DNA of 64,000 nucleotides from an uncultured Lachnospiraceae bacterium (GCA_910577275.1 CAJTMW010000001.1:379566-443565); one strand, 5' to 3'. Counted from the first letter of the stretch, positions 7,771-17,145 are shown. Numbers and translations: made by a program. The notes: generated by a model not told the origin, from the sequence alone.

Positions 7771-10182
7771 TCACTTAAAATTACCGATTCGCCATAACCG
7801 GCTTCCCGCTTTGCCTGCGGGAATAAGGCCGGAAAGCATCAGCAGGAAAATCACAGCCGAAACCGCCGAAACTGCCTCCGCAAGCCGCCAGACGGCCGGT
7901 TCTTTGAAATATACCCGGACGCTGCCCTCATATTCCGCCGGCAGCAATACGCCAATCTGATTATTTTCTCCGCTTCTTATGACCTCAAACCGCTCCCCCG
8001 TACTTAAATCCTCCGCCGCGTATCCGGGATAATAGTACAGCGGTATCAGCAGTCCCGCTTCGCCGCTGTCTGTCTTACAGATAACCGTGACCGTATTGTA
8101 CTTTTTCTCAAATCCCTCTATTTTGACACCGCCCATCTCCGGCATGGCCCCGGGCGTCTGTATGCCCTCCGTTGCCGCCCCAAAGGAACCCTCGTAAAGA
8201 TATTCCCCTGTGGAAACCGCATTGCTTTCAAATGCGTTGATATCATATACAAGGAGCATATCCCCCCGGTAAAGAGTACTGTAAATAAGCTGGGCTCCCT
8301 GCATCACAGCAATAAGACCGGTTACTGCCATCAGAACCGTTACCATCCTTTTATCATAATTGCAGAACGCCTCCGTGAAAACCAGAACGGCAAGCAGGCT
8401 TCCGAAAAGCCCCGCAAGGGTAAGCAGACGGAAGGGAAACTGAATTTTGCCGAAAAGGCGGCCGAAAGCCGGCAAAATTCTGTTGATTTCCCTATAGGGA
8501 AACAGATTGGTCGCCATAAACGAAAAAAGGATGAAAAAGCCTGCATTCAACACGATTTTCTTCTTTTGCGCTCCCAGCCTCCCTTTCTCATACATCAGAA
8601 CTGCCAGAATCAGCGCGATAAGCAGAGCCGTTCCCACCGGCTTCGGGAATTTTTGGGACAAAGGCCCGATTGTGCTCCAGGTGGTATCTACAGTACCGTT
8701 CCAGTAAACTGCCAAAAGCTCCGCAAGACTGGCGCCGAAATACTGAAATACCGGTTCCATTCCGGGCTTTGTGTTTACCACAAACTCCTCCTGCATATAG
8801 CGGAAAAAGGGAACCAGGAACCAAAGATTGATAAGCACCGTTATTCCCAGAATTTTTGCAAAGTAAATCAGCCGCCTTTTATCCAGCATTTTCTTCCAAT
8901 TAATCATACTGAATAAAATAATTGCAAATGCAGCAAGAAAGCAGACTATCACATGGGTCTGAATCAGGCCTGTAAACCCAATAACAGGCGCTATTAAATA
9001 TTCGGGCACAATTCCCGGCTTCTCCTTTGCCTCGCTCCTCCTTCCGCTTCTGCTGTCTCCATCCCCGTCCTCAAAAACAGGCTTATCCTCCGTGCAGTCA
9101 TTTATCTTTTCAAAAGCATAATAAAATCCCAAAACCGCCAGCGGAAGGAAAAGCATTGCCGAGTACTCCCCTACGGCCGCCCTTAAATAAATACAGCTCA
9201 GCCGGTAGGGAAACAATGTGTAAACGCAGCTTCCAAACAGCGCGGTTTTTTTATTCCCGGAAATTTTCAGGAAAGCATAATACGCCACAGCCGCCGTCCC
9301 GAAATTGACCGCGGCGATATAACATTTATATGCATTCTGTACGCTGACGCCGATAAGGCGCAGAATTGCCGGGAACAGCAAAAGCTGGTCGCCGTACATC
9401 ACAGACACCGGATAGCCCCAGCCGTTAAACCAGCCCGGCTGAATCCTCACCGGAAAACTTCCCGCCATCAGCCCTTCCGCCAGTCCCTCTATCCGAAAAA
9501 GATGAAAAATCAAATCGTGGCCGTATAAAATATACTCCTCCAAAAGCCCGAGGGAGGCGATACCGCTGATAATCATTATGCCAAAGACTTCCCGGCTTCC
9601 CTTAAACCGATACTTTCTTAAAAAGATAACAAACGCTATGATATTCATGCCAAGCAGCTTTACAGCCAGAGAGAAAATCCGGTACAGCCCGGAATTGCCC
9701 GCCGTGGCGGCAGTAATCCAGTTTACGCTGAAATCCTCCCCGCTTTCAGGCTCCACTATGATTCTCACAGCCGCATTATCCTCGTTCACATAAATCGTAA
9801 ACTTTCTGCTGTCCTGAATATCCGAAAGACTCACGCGGTCGGAATAAAGCGCCCTGGGTCCGGCCTCCGCCATGGCGTCTTTCTCTCCTCCATTGGAAGA
9901 AGAAAGAACCTTGTCGCACTGTGCGTAGCAGACCGCTCTGCCTTTTCCCTTCTCATACATCAGGGCTATTTCATAAATTCCTTTCGGCAGGATAATTTCT
10001 TCGGTATAAATTTTTCCTCCGTTTTCCTCCGCCGCATTTTCACGAAAATAATCCCTGAACAGATAGCCAACCTTATCCTGCCCCGCAATTTTCCCTGCAA
10101 AAAGGAAAAGAATCAGTATTTCCAGAAGACAAAACAACGGATAACACGCGCTGCGCACTGTCATCTTCTTTTTTATCTGCAT
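7771..10182 (-). CDS. Large polytopic membrane protein, PTPS-related (GT-C-like)
   Basis: 803 residues with an N-terminal membrane helix, an extracytoplasmic segment to about residue 165, then a dozen or so hydrophobic segments, a soluble patch (about 650-760) and a last helix before the C-terminus. HDLIFHLFRIEGLAEG and FPVRIQPGWFNGWGYPVS match bacterial membrane proteins carrying the 6-pyruvoyl-tetrahydropterin synthase-related domain (PF10131), which resemble GT-C glycosyltransferases and YfhO. Probably handles lipid-linked sugars at the cell surface; the reaction is unknown. The ATG at 10182 is preceded by GGGGAA. The next upstream gene (the CDF exporter) ends 26 bases away, so the two may be cotranscribed. 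Confidence 0.7.
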   Translation of the reverse strand: MQIKKKMTVRSACYPLFCLLEILILFLFAGKIAGQDKVGYLFRDYFRENAAEENGGKIYTEEIILPKGIYEIALMYEKGKGRAVCYAQCDKVLSSSNGGEKDAMAEAGPRALYSDRVSLSDIQDSRKFTIYVNEDNAAVRIIVEPESGEDFSVNWITAATAGNSGLYRIFSLAVKLLGMNIIAFVIFLRKYRFKGSREVFGIMIISGIASLGLLEEYILYGHDLIFHLFRIEGLAEGLMAGSFPVRIQPGWFNGWGYPVSVMYGDQLLLFPAILRLIGVSVQNAYKCYIAAVNFGTAAVAYYAFLKISGNKKTALFGSCVYTLFPYRLSCIYLRAAVGEYSAMLFLPLAVLGFYYAFEKINDCTEDKPVFEDGDGDSRSGRRSEAKEKPGIVPEYLIAPVIGFTGLIQTHVIVCFLAAFAIILFSMINWKKMLDKRRLIYFAKILGITVLINLWFLVPFFRYMQEEFVVNTKPGMEPVFQYFGASLAELLAVYWNGTVDTTWSTIGPLSQKFPKPVGTALLIALILAVLMYEKGRLGAQKKKIVLNAGFFILFSFMATNLFPYREINRILPAFGRLFGKIQFPFRLLTLAGLFGSLLAVLVFTEAFCNYDKRMVTVLMAVTGLIAVMQGAQLIYSTLYRGDMLLVYDINAFESNAVSTGEYLYEGSFGAATEGIQTPGAMPEMGGVKIEGFEKKYNTVTVICKTDSGEAGLLIPLYYYPGYAAEDLSTGERFEVIRSGENNQIGVLLPAEYEGSVRVYFKEPAVWRLAEAVSAVSAVIFLLMLSGLIPAGKAGSRLWRIGNFK

Positions 10183-10208
10183 TGATGCATTCCCCGTTTC
10201 ATGCTGTT

Positions 10209-11399
10209 TTACGCCCCGGCATTCCCGTGCGCGTAATCTTTGTCCACCTCTATGACTGCAAAATAATTTCCATCCAGTCTGCGGATTTTTCCTGTAATAT
10301 AGGAAACCACTTCACCGTCGGACATTGAGTAATTGAAGGGCACCACCACGTCGAAAATCACATTGACATGGGTCGGCCCGTGCACAATCCGAAAGTCATG
10401 AAATTTCACATCCCCTTCCATCTGCCCCACAATATCCGCCACCTTGCGCTTTACCTCGTTTGTCATCTCATCGTCAACGCAAACCGGGTCCATATGGATA
10501 ACGGCGCTGCAATGCAGTTCATCCGCCAGTCTGTGCTCAATCAAATCAATCATATCATGAAGAACCAGAATATCTCCGGTGGAGGGAACCTCCACATGAA
10601 CGGAGAGCATCACCCTGCCCGGCCCGTAATTATGAACCACCAGGTCATGGAGCCCTAACACCCCCTGCGCCTTATATTCCATAATAATCGCTTCAATCCG
10701 GTCTACAAACTCCTCCTCCGGCGGCTGCCCTAAAAGCGGGCTTACCGTATCCTTCATGGCTCCGATGCCCGTCCATATGACAAAAAGCGCAACCAGTATT
10801 CCGCACCACCCGTCAATATGTATATCTGTGAAAAAAGCCAGAACCGTGGTGAGAAAGACCACGAAAGTGGAAACACTGTCGCTGATGCTGTCCTTTGACG
10901 CCGCCATCATTGCCGCGCTGCTTATCTTTTTCCCTACCATCCGGTTATAGAAAAACATGTACAGCTTCACACAGATGGAAATCACCAAAATGGCAAGAAT
11001 CAGAGGGCTTGCGCTTATCGCTTCGGGATGGAAGATTTTATCTGCGGAGGATTTTAAGAGCTCCACCCCCATAAGTAAAATTATCACCGATACCAGAAGG
11101 CCCGCTATGTACTCTATCCTTCCATGGCCGAAGGGATGGTCGCTGTCCGGCTTTTGGCCCGCCATCCGAAAGCCCACCAGCGTAATCACCGAGGAACCGG
11201 CGTCGGATAAATTGTTAAAGGCGTCCGCCGTGATTGCGATAGAGCCTGAAAGCCATCCGGCAACGGCCTTTATGATGAACAGAAAAAAATTGAATACAAT
11301 TCCCACCCCGCCGCAGAGCATTCCATATGCCTGCCTGACCTTCGGGTCGGATGTGTTCTGGTAATCTTTGATAAAGAATCTGGATAAAACTGAAATCAT
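10209..11399 (-). CDS. Cation diffusion facilitator family metal exporter
   Basis: 396 residues from ATG 11399, chosen because AAGGAG lies 7 bases upstream; the longer frame to 11450 lacks a site. Six TM helices are expected. The paired metal-site motifs are ADAFNNLSDAGSS (DxxxD in TM2) and AASKDSISDSVS (TM5), with DHPFGHGRIEYIA between TM2 and TM3. The C-terminal cytoplasmic ferredoxin-like domain has HDLVVHNYGPG and HMDPV, plus an unusually long tail after residue 300. It exchanges Zn2+, Mn2+, Fe2+ or Co2+ for protons; the metal cannot be assigned here. Confidence 0.93.
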   Translation of the reverse strand: MISVLSRFFIKDYQNTSDPKVRQAYGMLCGGVGIVFNFFLFIIKAVAGWLSGSIAITADAFNNLSDAGSSVITLVGFRMAGQKPDSDHPFGHGRIEYIAGLLVSVIILLMGVELLKSSADKIFHPEAISASPLILAILVISICVKLYMFFYNRMVGKKISSAAMMAASKDSISDSVSTFVVFLTTVLAFFTDIHIDGWCGILVALFVIWTGIGAMKDTVSPLLGQPPEEEFVDRIEAIIMEYKAQGVLGLHDLVVHNYGPGRVMLSVHVEVPSTGDILVLHDMIDLIEHRLADELHCSAVIHMDPVCVDDEMTNEVKRKVADIVGQMEGDVKFHDFRIVHGPTHVNVIFDVVVPFNYSMSDGEVVSYITGKIRRLDGNYFAVIEVDKDYAHGNAGA

Positions 11400-11500
11400 A
11401 TTGTTACTCCTTCGGCATACCCCTTTGTATATGGTTTTCCGGGCATGCAATTGAATATTATTTTATGTCATTTGGAAGAAAAAAACAATTAAAATTTTTG

Positions 11501-11529
11501 TTGACAAATACCTGTCGGGAGTGTATGTT
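11501..11529 (+). promoter_or_regulatory. Promoter of the leader ORF and ABC exporter operon
   Basis: TTGACA (11501-11506) and TATGTT (11524-11529) are separated by exactly 17 bases. The leader ORF starts 45 bases downstream of the -10. It directs transcription into the leader, the attenuator and, on readthrough, the two ABC genes. Confidence 0.75.
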
Positions 11530-11573
11530 AAATTCGTATCCAGAAATAACCATACGGGAAGGAGGTCTTATTG

Positions 11574-11696
11574 ATGTCAAACATAAAATTCAAATCTGCC
11601 GATAATTTTACAACTGTTATATCAATAAACCTGCCTGACTGTTTTCGTCTGTATGGAGGGCCGTTCTATACTGCCCACTCTCGTTTTCAGGGATAA
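11574..11696 (+). CDS. 40-residue leader peptide of the ABC exporter operon
   Basis: A 40-codon ORF beginning MSNIKFKSADN and ending TAHSRFQG. A very strong AAGGAGGT site lies about 8 bases before the ATG, and the promoter at 11501-11529 lies just upstream. An intrinsic terminator follows 35 bases after the stop. No TM segment or recognisable domain is seen, and its position suggests that its translation, more than its product, matters. Codons 26-30 contain the segment that can pair with the terminator's 5' side. It parallels bmrB, the leader ORF before bmrCD in Bacillus subtilis, though sequence homology to BmrB is not claimed. Confidence 0.7.
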   Translation: MSNIKFKSADNFTTVISINLPDCFRLYGGPFYTAHSRFQG

Positions 11697-11735
11697 TACC
11701 ATTACATACAGATAAATAAACCGCCCCCGATACAG
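11649..11735 (+). promoter_or_regulatory. Candidate antiterminator pairing between leader ORF and terminator
   Basis: Leader segment 11649-11663 can pair with 11721-11735 at 12 of 15 positions, including an uninterrupted 6-bp run at its outer end (11649-11654 with 11730-11735). In addition TGACTGT at 11636-11642 is fully complementary to ACAGTCA at 11732-11738. Either pairing takes bases of the terminator's 5' arm (11732-11740). A ribosome paused early in the leader ORF would leave these segments free, preventing termination. Complementarity is seen; function is inferred. Confidence 0.55.
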
Positions 11736-11761
11736 TCATGGTAAAGCATGGCTGTTTTTTT
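11732..11761 (+). terminator. Intrinsic terminator acting as attenuator before the ABC operon
   Basis: 9-bp stem ACAGTCATG (11732-11740) with CATGGCTGT (11747-11755), one G-U pair, 6-base loop, then seven consecutive T residues (11755-11761). It lies between a promoter plus leader ORF and the exporter genes, with no other plus-strand gene end nearby, so attenuation is the most natural role. Confidence 0.85.
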
Positions 11762-11841
11762 GTGCGCAAAGGCACGGGAAAATCCGCCGCTTTGCAGTCC
11801 GCGTCCGCCGCATAACTGCCGGCGGCGCATAAGGAGGAATT

Positions 11842-13575
11842 ATGAAAAAAATATCAACCTATATCCTGGAACACAAATTTGCGTTCTCTTTTGCAATTTT
11901 ATCCATGATTATCAGCATCAGCCTGGATATGCTCTCTCCGCAGCTTATAAGAATCATCGTGGACGATGTGATTCTGGGCGGAAATCTTTCCATTCTCACG
12001 CCGCTCCTTCTGGGAATACTGTGCGTGGGAATCGGGCGCTGTATCTTTCAATACATAAAGGAATTTACCTTCGATGTCACCGGCTCGAAAATCGCCTCCG
12101 AAATACGGCGCGATTTGTTCCGGCACATCCAGTCCCTGAGCGCGGAATTTTTTGACAGAACGGGTACCGGCGAGCTGATGAGCCGTGTCAAGGACGATGT
12201 GGACAGAATCTGGGACGGTCTTTCCTATGTGGGGATGCTGATGATTGAGGTGGTAATCCACACCTCCATTATCCTTTTTTGCATGTACAGCCTGAACTGG
12301 AAGCTGGCAATCCTGCCCTCCCTGTGCATGCTTCTGGCCGCCTGCATCGCCATTTTGATGGAACGGAAGCTGGACGCGGTCTACGAGGACATCAGCGAGG
12401 AAAATGCCGCCCTTAACACCGTTGCCGAAGAAAATCTGGCGGGCGTAAGAACGGTAAAGGCTTTTGCAAGAGAAAAATTTGAGATTTCCAAATTTCTCTC
12501 CCACAATCAGCGCTATTATGACCTGAATATGAAGCAGTCGAAGCTCTTTGTGAAGTACCACCCCTTCCTCTCTCTGATTACCAAACTCCTTCCGCTTCTG
12601 GTTCTCGCCATCGGCGGTTTCCTTGTAAACAGGGGGGAAATGACGCTGGGTGATTTGAGCGCTTTTATCGACTATTCCATGAATATCGTATGGCCCATGG
12701 AAATGCTGGGCTGGCTCACCAACAGCTTATCCTCGGCCATTGCTTCCAACAGGAAGCTGAAAAAAATCTATCAGGAAAAGCCCTCCATACTGGAAAAGGA
12801 AGAACCCGTTTATCTGCCGGAGGTAAAGGGAAAGGTTACTTTTTCCCATGTCTCCTTTCACAAAGCGGATAAGCACGAGATTCTTCACGATATTTCCTTT
12901 TCCGTGGAGCCGGGAAAAACGGTGGGCATCATGGGCGCCACCGGAGCTGGCAAAAGCTCCCTTATTTATCTGCTTCAGCGTCTTTATGATGCTACAGACG
13001 GCGAAATTCTTCTGGACGACGTGAATGTAAAGGAGCTTTCCCTAAAACAGCTCCGCAGTTCCATCTCCCTTGTGATGCAGGATATATTTCTCTTTTCCGA
13101 CACGATACTGGAAAATGTGCGTCTGGGGCAGAAAAATATTCTTTCGGAATCCGCCGTTCAAAGCGCCGCCGACAAGGCCAAAGCCAGAGGATTTATTGAA
13201 AAAATGGAAAAGCAGTATGACACGGTAATCGGAGAACGCGGCGTGGGGCTTTCCGGCGGACAGAAGCAGCGTCTTACTATCGCAAGGGCGCTGGCAAAAA
13301 AGACTCCTGTACTGGTGCTGGACGATTCCACCTCGGCGCTGGATATGGAGACCGAGCAGTCTATCCACGAAACCTTAAACAGCCTCAGGGGCATAACGAA
13401 AATCATTATCGGACACCGCATCAGCGCCGTGTGCCATGCGGATGAAATCATCATTCTGGAAAACGGCCAGATTGCGGAAAGGGGAACCCACCAGAGCCTC
13501 CTTGAGAGAAAAGGACTGTACTATCAAACCTACGCCGCCCAATACGGAGAACCGGGAAAGGAGCAGACGGCATGA
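11842..13575 (+). CDS. Heterodimeric ABC exporter, subunit 1 (BmrC-like)
   Basis: 577 residues: six-helix transmembrane domain (about 1-310) then a nucleotide-binding domain. Walker A is GATGAGKSS, the signature is canonical LSGGQKQR, and Walker B reads LVLDDSTSALD with Asp where the catalytic Glu is expected. That degenerate residue marks the non-hydrolysing ATP site of BmrCD/LmrCD-type multidrug exporters. AAGGAGGAATT precedes the ATG. It overlaps the next gene by 4 bases (ATGA). Likely exports drugs or amphiphiles; expression is probably limited by the upstream attenuator. Confidence 0.92.
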   Translation: MKKISTYILEHKFAFSFAILSMIISISLDMLSPQLIRIIVDDVILGGNLSILTPLLLGILCVGIGRCIFQYIKEFTFDVTGSKIASEIRRDLFRHIQSLSAEFFDRTGTGELMSRVKDDVDRIWDGLSYVGMLMIEVVIHTSIILFCMYSLNWKLAILPSLCMLLAACIAILMERKLDAVYEDISEENAALNTVAEENLAGVRTVKAFAREKFEISKFLSHNQRYYDLNMKQSKLFVKYHPFLSLITKLLPLLVLAIGGFLVNRGEMTLGDLSAFIDYSMNIVWPMEMLGWLTNSLSSAIASNRKLKKIYQEKPSILEKEEPVYLPEVKGKVTFSHVSFHKADKHEILHDISFSVEPGKTVGIMGATGAGKSSLIYLLQRLYDATDGEILLDDVNVKELSLKQLRSSISLVMQDIFLFSDTILENVRLGQKNILSESAVQSAADKAKARGFIEKMEKQYDTVIGERGVGLSGGQKQRLTIARALAKKTPVLVLDDSTSALDMETEQSIHETLNSLRGITKIIIGHRISAVCHADEIIILENGQIAERGTHQSLLERKGLYYQTYAAQYGEPGKEQTA

Positions 13576-15437
13576 GCATTAATTCCTATAAAGAAGACGA
13601 GCAGCTGGCGGGAACCGGCAAAACGCGCACCATACTGCGCCTGCTCTCCTACATGCGCAGCTTTAAGAAAGAAATCACAGCCGTACTTTTTATTATGGCA
13701 TTTTGCGTGACCGTATCGCTGTTAAACCCGCTGATTATCGAGGCGGCTATCGACCGCTGTATTTCCGCCGGAAATCTGCCGGGGCTTTTCCGCCTGATTG
13801 GGATGGCCCTTGTGCTGAATCTTCTGATGATTGGAGGAATCCGGCTCCGCATGTATATTATGGCAAAGGTGTGCAACAGCATTCTGCTCACCATACGGCA
13901 GGAGCTTTATTCCCATATCCAGACGCTGGATTTACAGTTTTTTGACAGCCGTCCCACGGGAAAAATACTTGCCCGGGTAATTGGGGATATCAATTCCCTG
14001 AAGGACGTGCTGAATAATTTCGTGACGACTCTGATACCGGATTTTATTACGGTTGTTTCGGTAGTGGTCATTATGTTTATCAAAAATCCTCCTCTGGCGG
14101 CAGCCTCCCTGTGCAGCCTCCCTTTTATGGCTGTCTGTATCTGGCTGATTCAGGTTTATTCCCATAAGAAATGGCAGGATTTCCGCAAAAAATCCTCCAA
14201 CCTGAACGCCTTTATCCATGAGGACATCTCCGGTATGCGGATTATCCAGAGCTTTTCCGCGGAACCTGAGACAGGCGAAACCTTTGACGTGCTTTTAAAG
14301 GAGCACCGTTCCTCTTTCATCAGAGCGGTCCGCTTAAATGACGCCATGGGCTCTGTCATCGACTTAAGCTGGGGTGTGGGCGTTGCCGCCCTTTACTTTG
14401 TGGGACTGCATATTCTGGGGGCGGAAAATGTGTCCGTGGGAACCTTCCTTGCCTTCGGCGGCTACATCACCATGTTCTGGAACCCGATTATGAATCTCAG
14501 CAATTTTTATAACCAGATTATCACCAACATTGCCGGGGCCGAGCGGGTTTTTGAAATCATGGATACCGGGGCAACTGTCACCGACGAAGAAAATGTGACG
14601 GAAATCCCTCCCATCAAAGGACAGGTGACCTTTTCCCATGTGAGCTTTTCCTATGAGAACTCTTCCCGCGGGAAAGCTTCCCATGAGAAGAATTCCTGTG
14701 GGAACTCTTCCTATGGGAAGAATTCCTATGGGAAAGCTTCCCATGATAACACCGCAAAAGTGCTGAATGACGTGAGCTTTACCATCCGCCCCGGTGAAAC
14801 CATCGCCCTTGTAGGGCCTACGGGAGCCGGAAAAACCACGATTGTCAACTTAATCAGCCGTTTCTATGACGTGCAGGAGGGCGTTGTAAGCATTGACGGA
14901 TATGATGTCAAAAAAGTGTCCATTGAAAGCCTCCGCCGCCAGATGGGAATCATGACTCAGGACAATTTTCTGTTTACGGGTACGATTAAGGAAAATATAC
15001 GCTACGGAAAGCTGGACGCAACCGACGAGGAAATTATCGAGGCTGCCAAAGCGGTTCACGCCCACGATTTTATCTGCCGTCTGGAAAAAGGCTATGATAC
15101 GCCGCTTACCGAACGGGGCGGCGGTCTTTCCGTCGGACAGAAGCAGCTTCTCGCCTTTGCAAGAACCATGGTTTCCAGGCCGAATATTCTGATATTGGAC
15201 GAGGCCACCTCCAGCATCGACACCAACACGGAGCTGCTTGTGCAGGATGGGATTGACGCTCTCTTGAAGGGGCGTACCTCCTTTGTGATTGCCCACAGAC
15301 TGTCCACCATTCAGAAAGCCGACAGAATTTTCGTGATTGACAACGGCGGAATCGTGGAGGAAGGCTCCGCCGCAGAATTAATGGCAAAAAAAGGAGCCTA
15401 TTACAGGCTCCATAACGCACAGTTCATAACTGTTTAA
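13572..15437 (+). CDS. Heterodimeric ABC exporter, subunit 2 (BmrD-like)
   Basis: 621 residues with six TM helices and one NBD. Walker A is GPTGAGKTT, Walker B ILILDEATSSID has the catalytic Glu, but the signature is altered to LSVGQKQ. This complements subunit 1: its altered signature would face subunit 1's degenerate Walker B, giving one canonical and one degenerate ATP site. A run of six imperfect pentapeptide repeats (residues 363-392) is inserted right after the A-loop Tyr of the NBD. Translationally coupled to subunit 1. It ends 6 bases from the convergent helicase gene, with no terminator in between. Confidence 0.92.
   Translation: MSINSYKEDEQLAGTGKTRTILRLLSYMRSFKKEITAVLFIMAFCVTVSLLNPLIIEAAIDRCISAGNLPGLFRLIGMALVLNLLMIGGIRLRMYIMAKVCNSILLTIRQELYSHIQTLDLQFFDSRPTGKILARVIGDINSLKDVLNNFVTTLIPDFITVVSVVVIMFIKNPPLAAASLCSLPFMAVCIWLIQVYSHKKWQDFRKKSSNLNAFIHEDISGMRIIQSFSAEPETGETFDVLLKEHRSSFIRAVRLNDAMGSVIDLSWGVGVAALYFVGLHILGAENVSVGTFLAFGGYITMFWNPIMNLSNFYNQIITNIAGAERVFEIMDTGATVTDEENVTEIPPIKGQVTFSHVSFSYENSSRGKASHEKNSCGNSSYGKNSYGKASHDNTAKVLNDVSFTIRPGETIALVGPTGAGKTTIVNLISRFYDVQEGVVSIDGYDVKKVSIESLRRQMGIMTQDNFLFTGTIKENIRYGKLDATDEEIIEAAKAVHAHDFICRLEKGYDTPLTERGGGLSVGQKQLLAFARTMVSRPNILILDEATSSIDTNTELLVQDGIDALLKGRTSFVIAHRLSTIQKADRIFVIDNGGIVEEGSAAELMAKKGAYYRLHNAQFITV
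14658..14747 (+). repeat. Six tandem 15-bp units encoding pentapeptides inside the ABC subunit
   Basis: In-frame units encode NSSRG, KASHE, KNSCG, NSSYG, KNSYG and KASHD. The DNA units share TTCC[CT]-TGGGAA-like palindromic cores. They lengthen the loop between the A-loop strand (VSFSYE) and the next strand (VLNDVSF) of the nucleotide-binding domain by about 30 residues. Most ABC exporters have only a few residues here. Confidence 0.9.
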
Positions 15438-15443
15438 AACTTT

Positions 15444-17141
15444 TTATTTTCTTTTGGACCGGAACATGCCGAAAGCTTTGACGTCAGCGCCCTTTTTGCT
15501 TTTGGATGATTTTCCGGTCTTTTCTTTTGCACCGGATTTCCCCTTGCTTCCGTCGCCGAAGAAATCTTTCTCGTTTTTCCGCTCTCTGTCTCTCCTGTCC
15601 CTCTCTGACAGCCTTTCGCCGCGTCCTTCGCCCGGCTTTCTCGCCTCTCTCCTGTCACGGTCATCGCGGTCGTCCCGTCCTCTTCTGCGCTCGTCGCGGC
15701 TGCCGGATTCGTCGCGTCCTCTTCTGTCCCTGCGCTCGCCGCGGCTTCTCCTTCCCCGGTCTCTCCTGCGTCCTTCCCGGCCTTTTTCCTGATAAGGCTG
15801 TTCTTCCTCGATTTCCTCCGGGGTCTCTCCCATATTCATATGCATGAGCGCCGCCGCAAGGTCAAGTACGGAAAAGCCGTACTTTTCGGAGGCAATTTCT
15901 ATATCCTTCCTGGTCTCTGACAAATCCTCGTTTTCCAGTATGCCCGCCACGCCGGCAAAGAGCCTGTCCGACTTCACCCGAATCACGTCCGCCACCGACG
16001 GAAGCTGCCTCTCTCTGATTGTGGTGTGGCACACCTTTTCAATGCTGCGTATTTTAAAGATTTCCCTGCCCGAAATCAAAGTGAAGGAACGGCCCTTTCT
16101 TCCCGCCCGTCCTGTTCTCCCGATTCTGTGAACATAATATTCAATATCCTCAGGCACATCATAGTTAAATACCGCGTCCACGCCGCTGACGTCGATTCCT
16201 CTTGCCGCCACGTCGGTTGCAATCAGGATTTCACAGATACCCTTGCGGAACTGGTTCATTACGGTGTCTCTCTGCGCCTGGGTCAAATCGCCGTGAAGGG
16301 CGCTTGCTTCATATCCCAGCTCATTGAGCCTTGCCGCAATTTCATCCACCATCCGCTTTGTGTTGGCAAATATCAGGCTTCTTGAGGGCTGATAATAATC
16401 CAGCAGTCTGCATAACGCCCTGATTTTATCCTTCTTTGCCACGCGGTAATAAGCCTGCTTGATTGCAGATACCGTAAGCTCCTTAGGAGTTACTCTGATA
16501 TAAACCGCATTCTGCTGATAGGTGCCTGCAATTTCCAGAATCTCTTTGGGCATGGTCGCCGAAAACAGCGCCATCTGATGTACCTCCGGCATATCCGCCA
16601 GCACGGTCTCGATATCCTCCCGAAAGCCCATATCCAGCATCTCGTCCGCTTCGTCCAGCACAATCATTTTTACCTCTGCGGTTTTAATGGTGTGCCTCCT
16701 TAAATGGTCCATCACACGTCCCGGCGTCCCCACAATAATCTGGACGCCCTGGGAAAGCGCCCTTATCTGCTTTCCGATATCCTGACCGCCGTAGACCGGA
16801 AGCACCTTAACGCCGTACATATATTTTGCAAGCCGCCTTATCTCCTCCGCCGCCTGCATGGCAAGCTCTCTTGTGGGACAGAGGATAATTCCCTGAGGTC
16901 TTTTGATTTCAGGGTCGATTTTCTGTATCATGGGAATGGCGAAGGCCGCCGTCTTTCCCGTGCCGGTCTGGGCCTGTCCGATGATATCCTTTCCCTCTAA
17001 AAGTACCGGGACGGACTGCTCCTGAATGGGGGTCATGACCTCGAACCCCATTTCATGTACCGCCCTCAAAATATCCGGGTGAATGCCGGACTCGTCAAAT
17101 CTCAATTTTGCTTCTAAATTTTCTTCCATTCTTTCTTCCAC
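15444..17141 (-). CDS. DEAD-box RNA helicase with long basic RGD-rich tail
   Basis: About 565 residues from GTG 17141, which has GGAG 7 bases upstream; ATG 17129 and the longer ATG 17168 are alternatives. Helicase motifs in order: Q motif near FEVMTPIQEQSVP, AQTGTGKT, PTRELAMQ, TPGRVMDH, DEAD, SAT, and HRIGRTGRAGRKG. After the RecA-like domains a region similar to CsdA/DeaD (to about 430) is followed by roughly 120 residues dominated by R, D, G, E and K, a disordered RNA-binding tail typical of cold-shock/ribosome-assembly helicases. It starts 5 bases after the GT2 gene stops, so the two are probably cotranscribed. Confidence 0.95.
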   Translation of the reverse strand: MEERMEENLEAKLRFDESGIHPDILRAVHEMGFEVMTPIQEQSVPVLLEGKDIIGQAQTGTGKTAAFAIPMIQKIDPEIKRPQGIILCPTRELAMQAAEEIRRLAKYMYGVKVLPVYGGQDIGKQIRALSQGVQIIVGTPGRVMDHLRRHTIKTAEVKMIVLDEADEMLDMGFREDIETVLADMPEVHQMALFSATMPKEILEIAGTYQQNAVYIRVTPKELTVSAIKQAYYRVAKKDKIRALCRLLDYYQPSRSLIFANTKRMVDEIAARLNELGYEASALHGDLTQAQRDTVMNQFRKGICEILIATDVAARGIDVSGVDAVFNYDVPEDIEYYVHRIGRTGRAGRKGRSFTLISGREIFKIRSIEKVCHTTIRERQLPSVADVIRVKSDRLFAGVAGILENEDLSETRKDIEIASEKYGFSVLDLAAALMHMNMGETPEEIEEEQPYQEKGREGRRRDRGRRSRGERRDRRGRDESGSRDERRRGRDDRDDRDRREARKPGEGRGERLSERDRRDRERKNEKDFFGDGSKGKSGAKEKTGKSSKSKKGADVKAFGMFRSKRK

Positions 17142-17145
17142 TATG

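Noticed and set aside
16026..16385. Plus-strand frame opposite the helicase
   Set aside because: Antisense to a conserved DEAD-box gene; no supporting signal.
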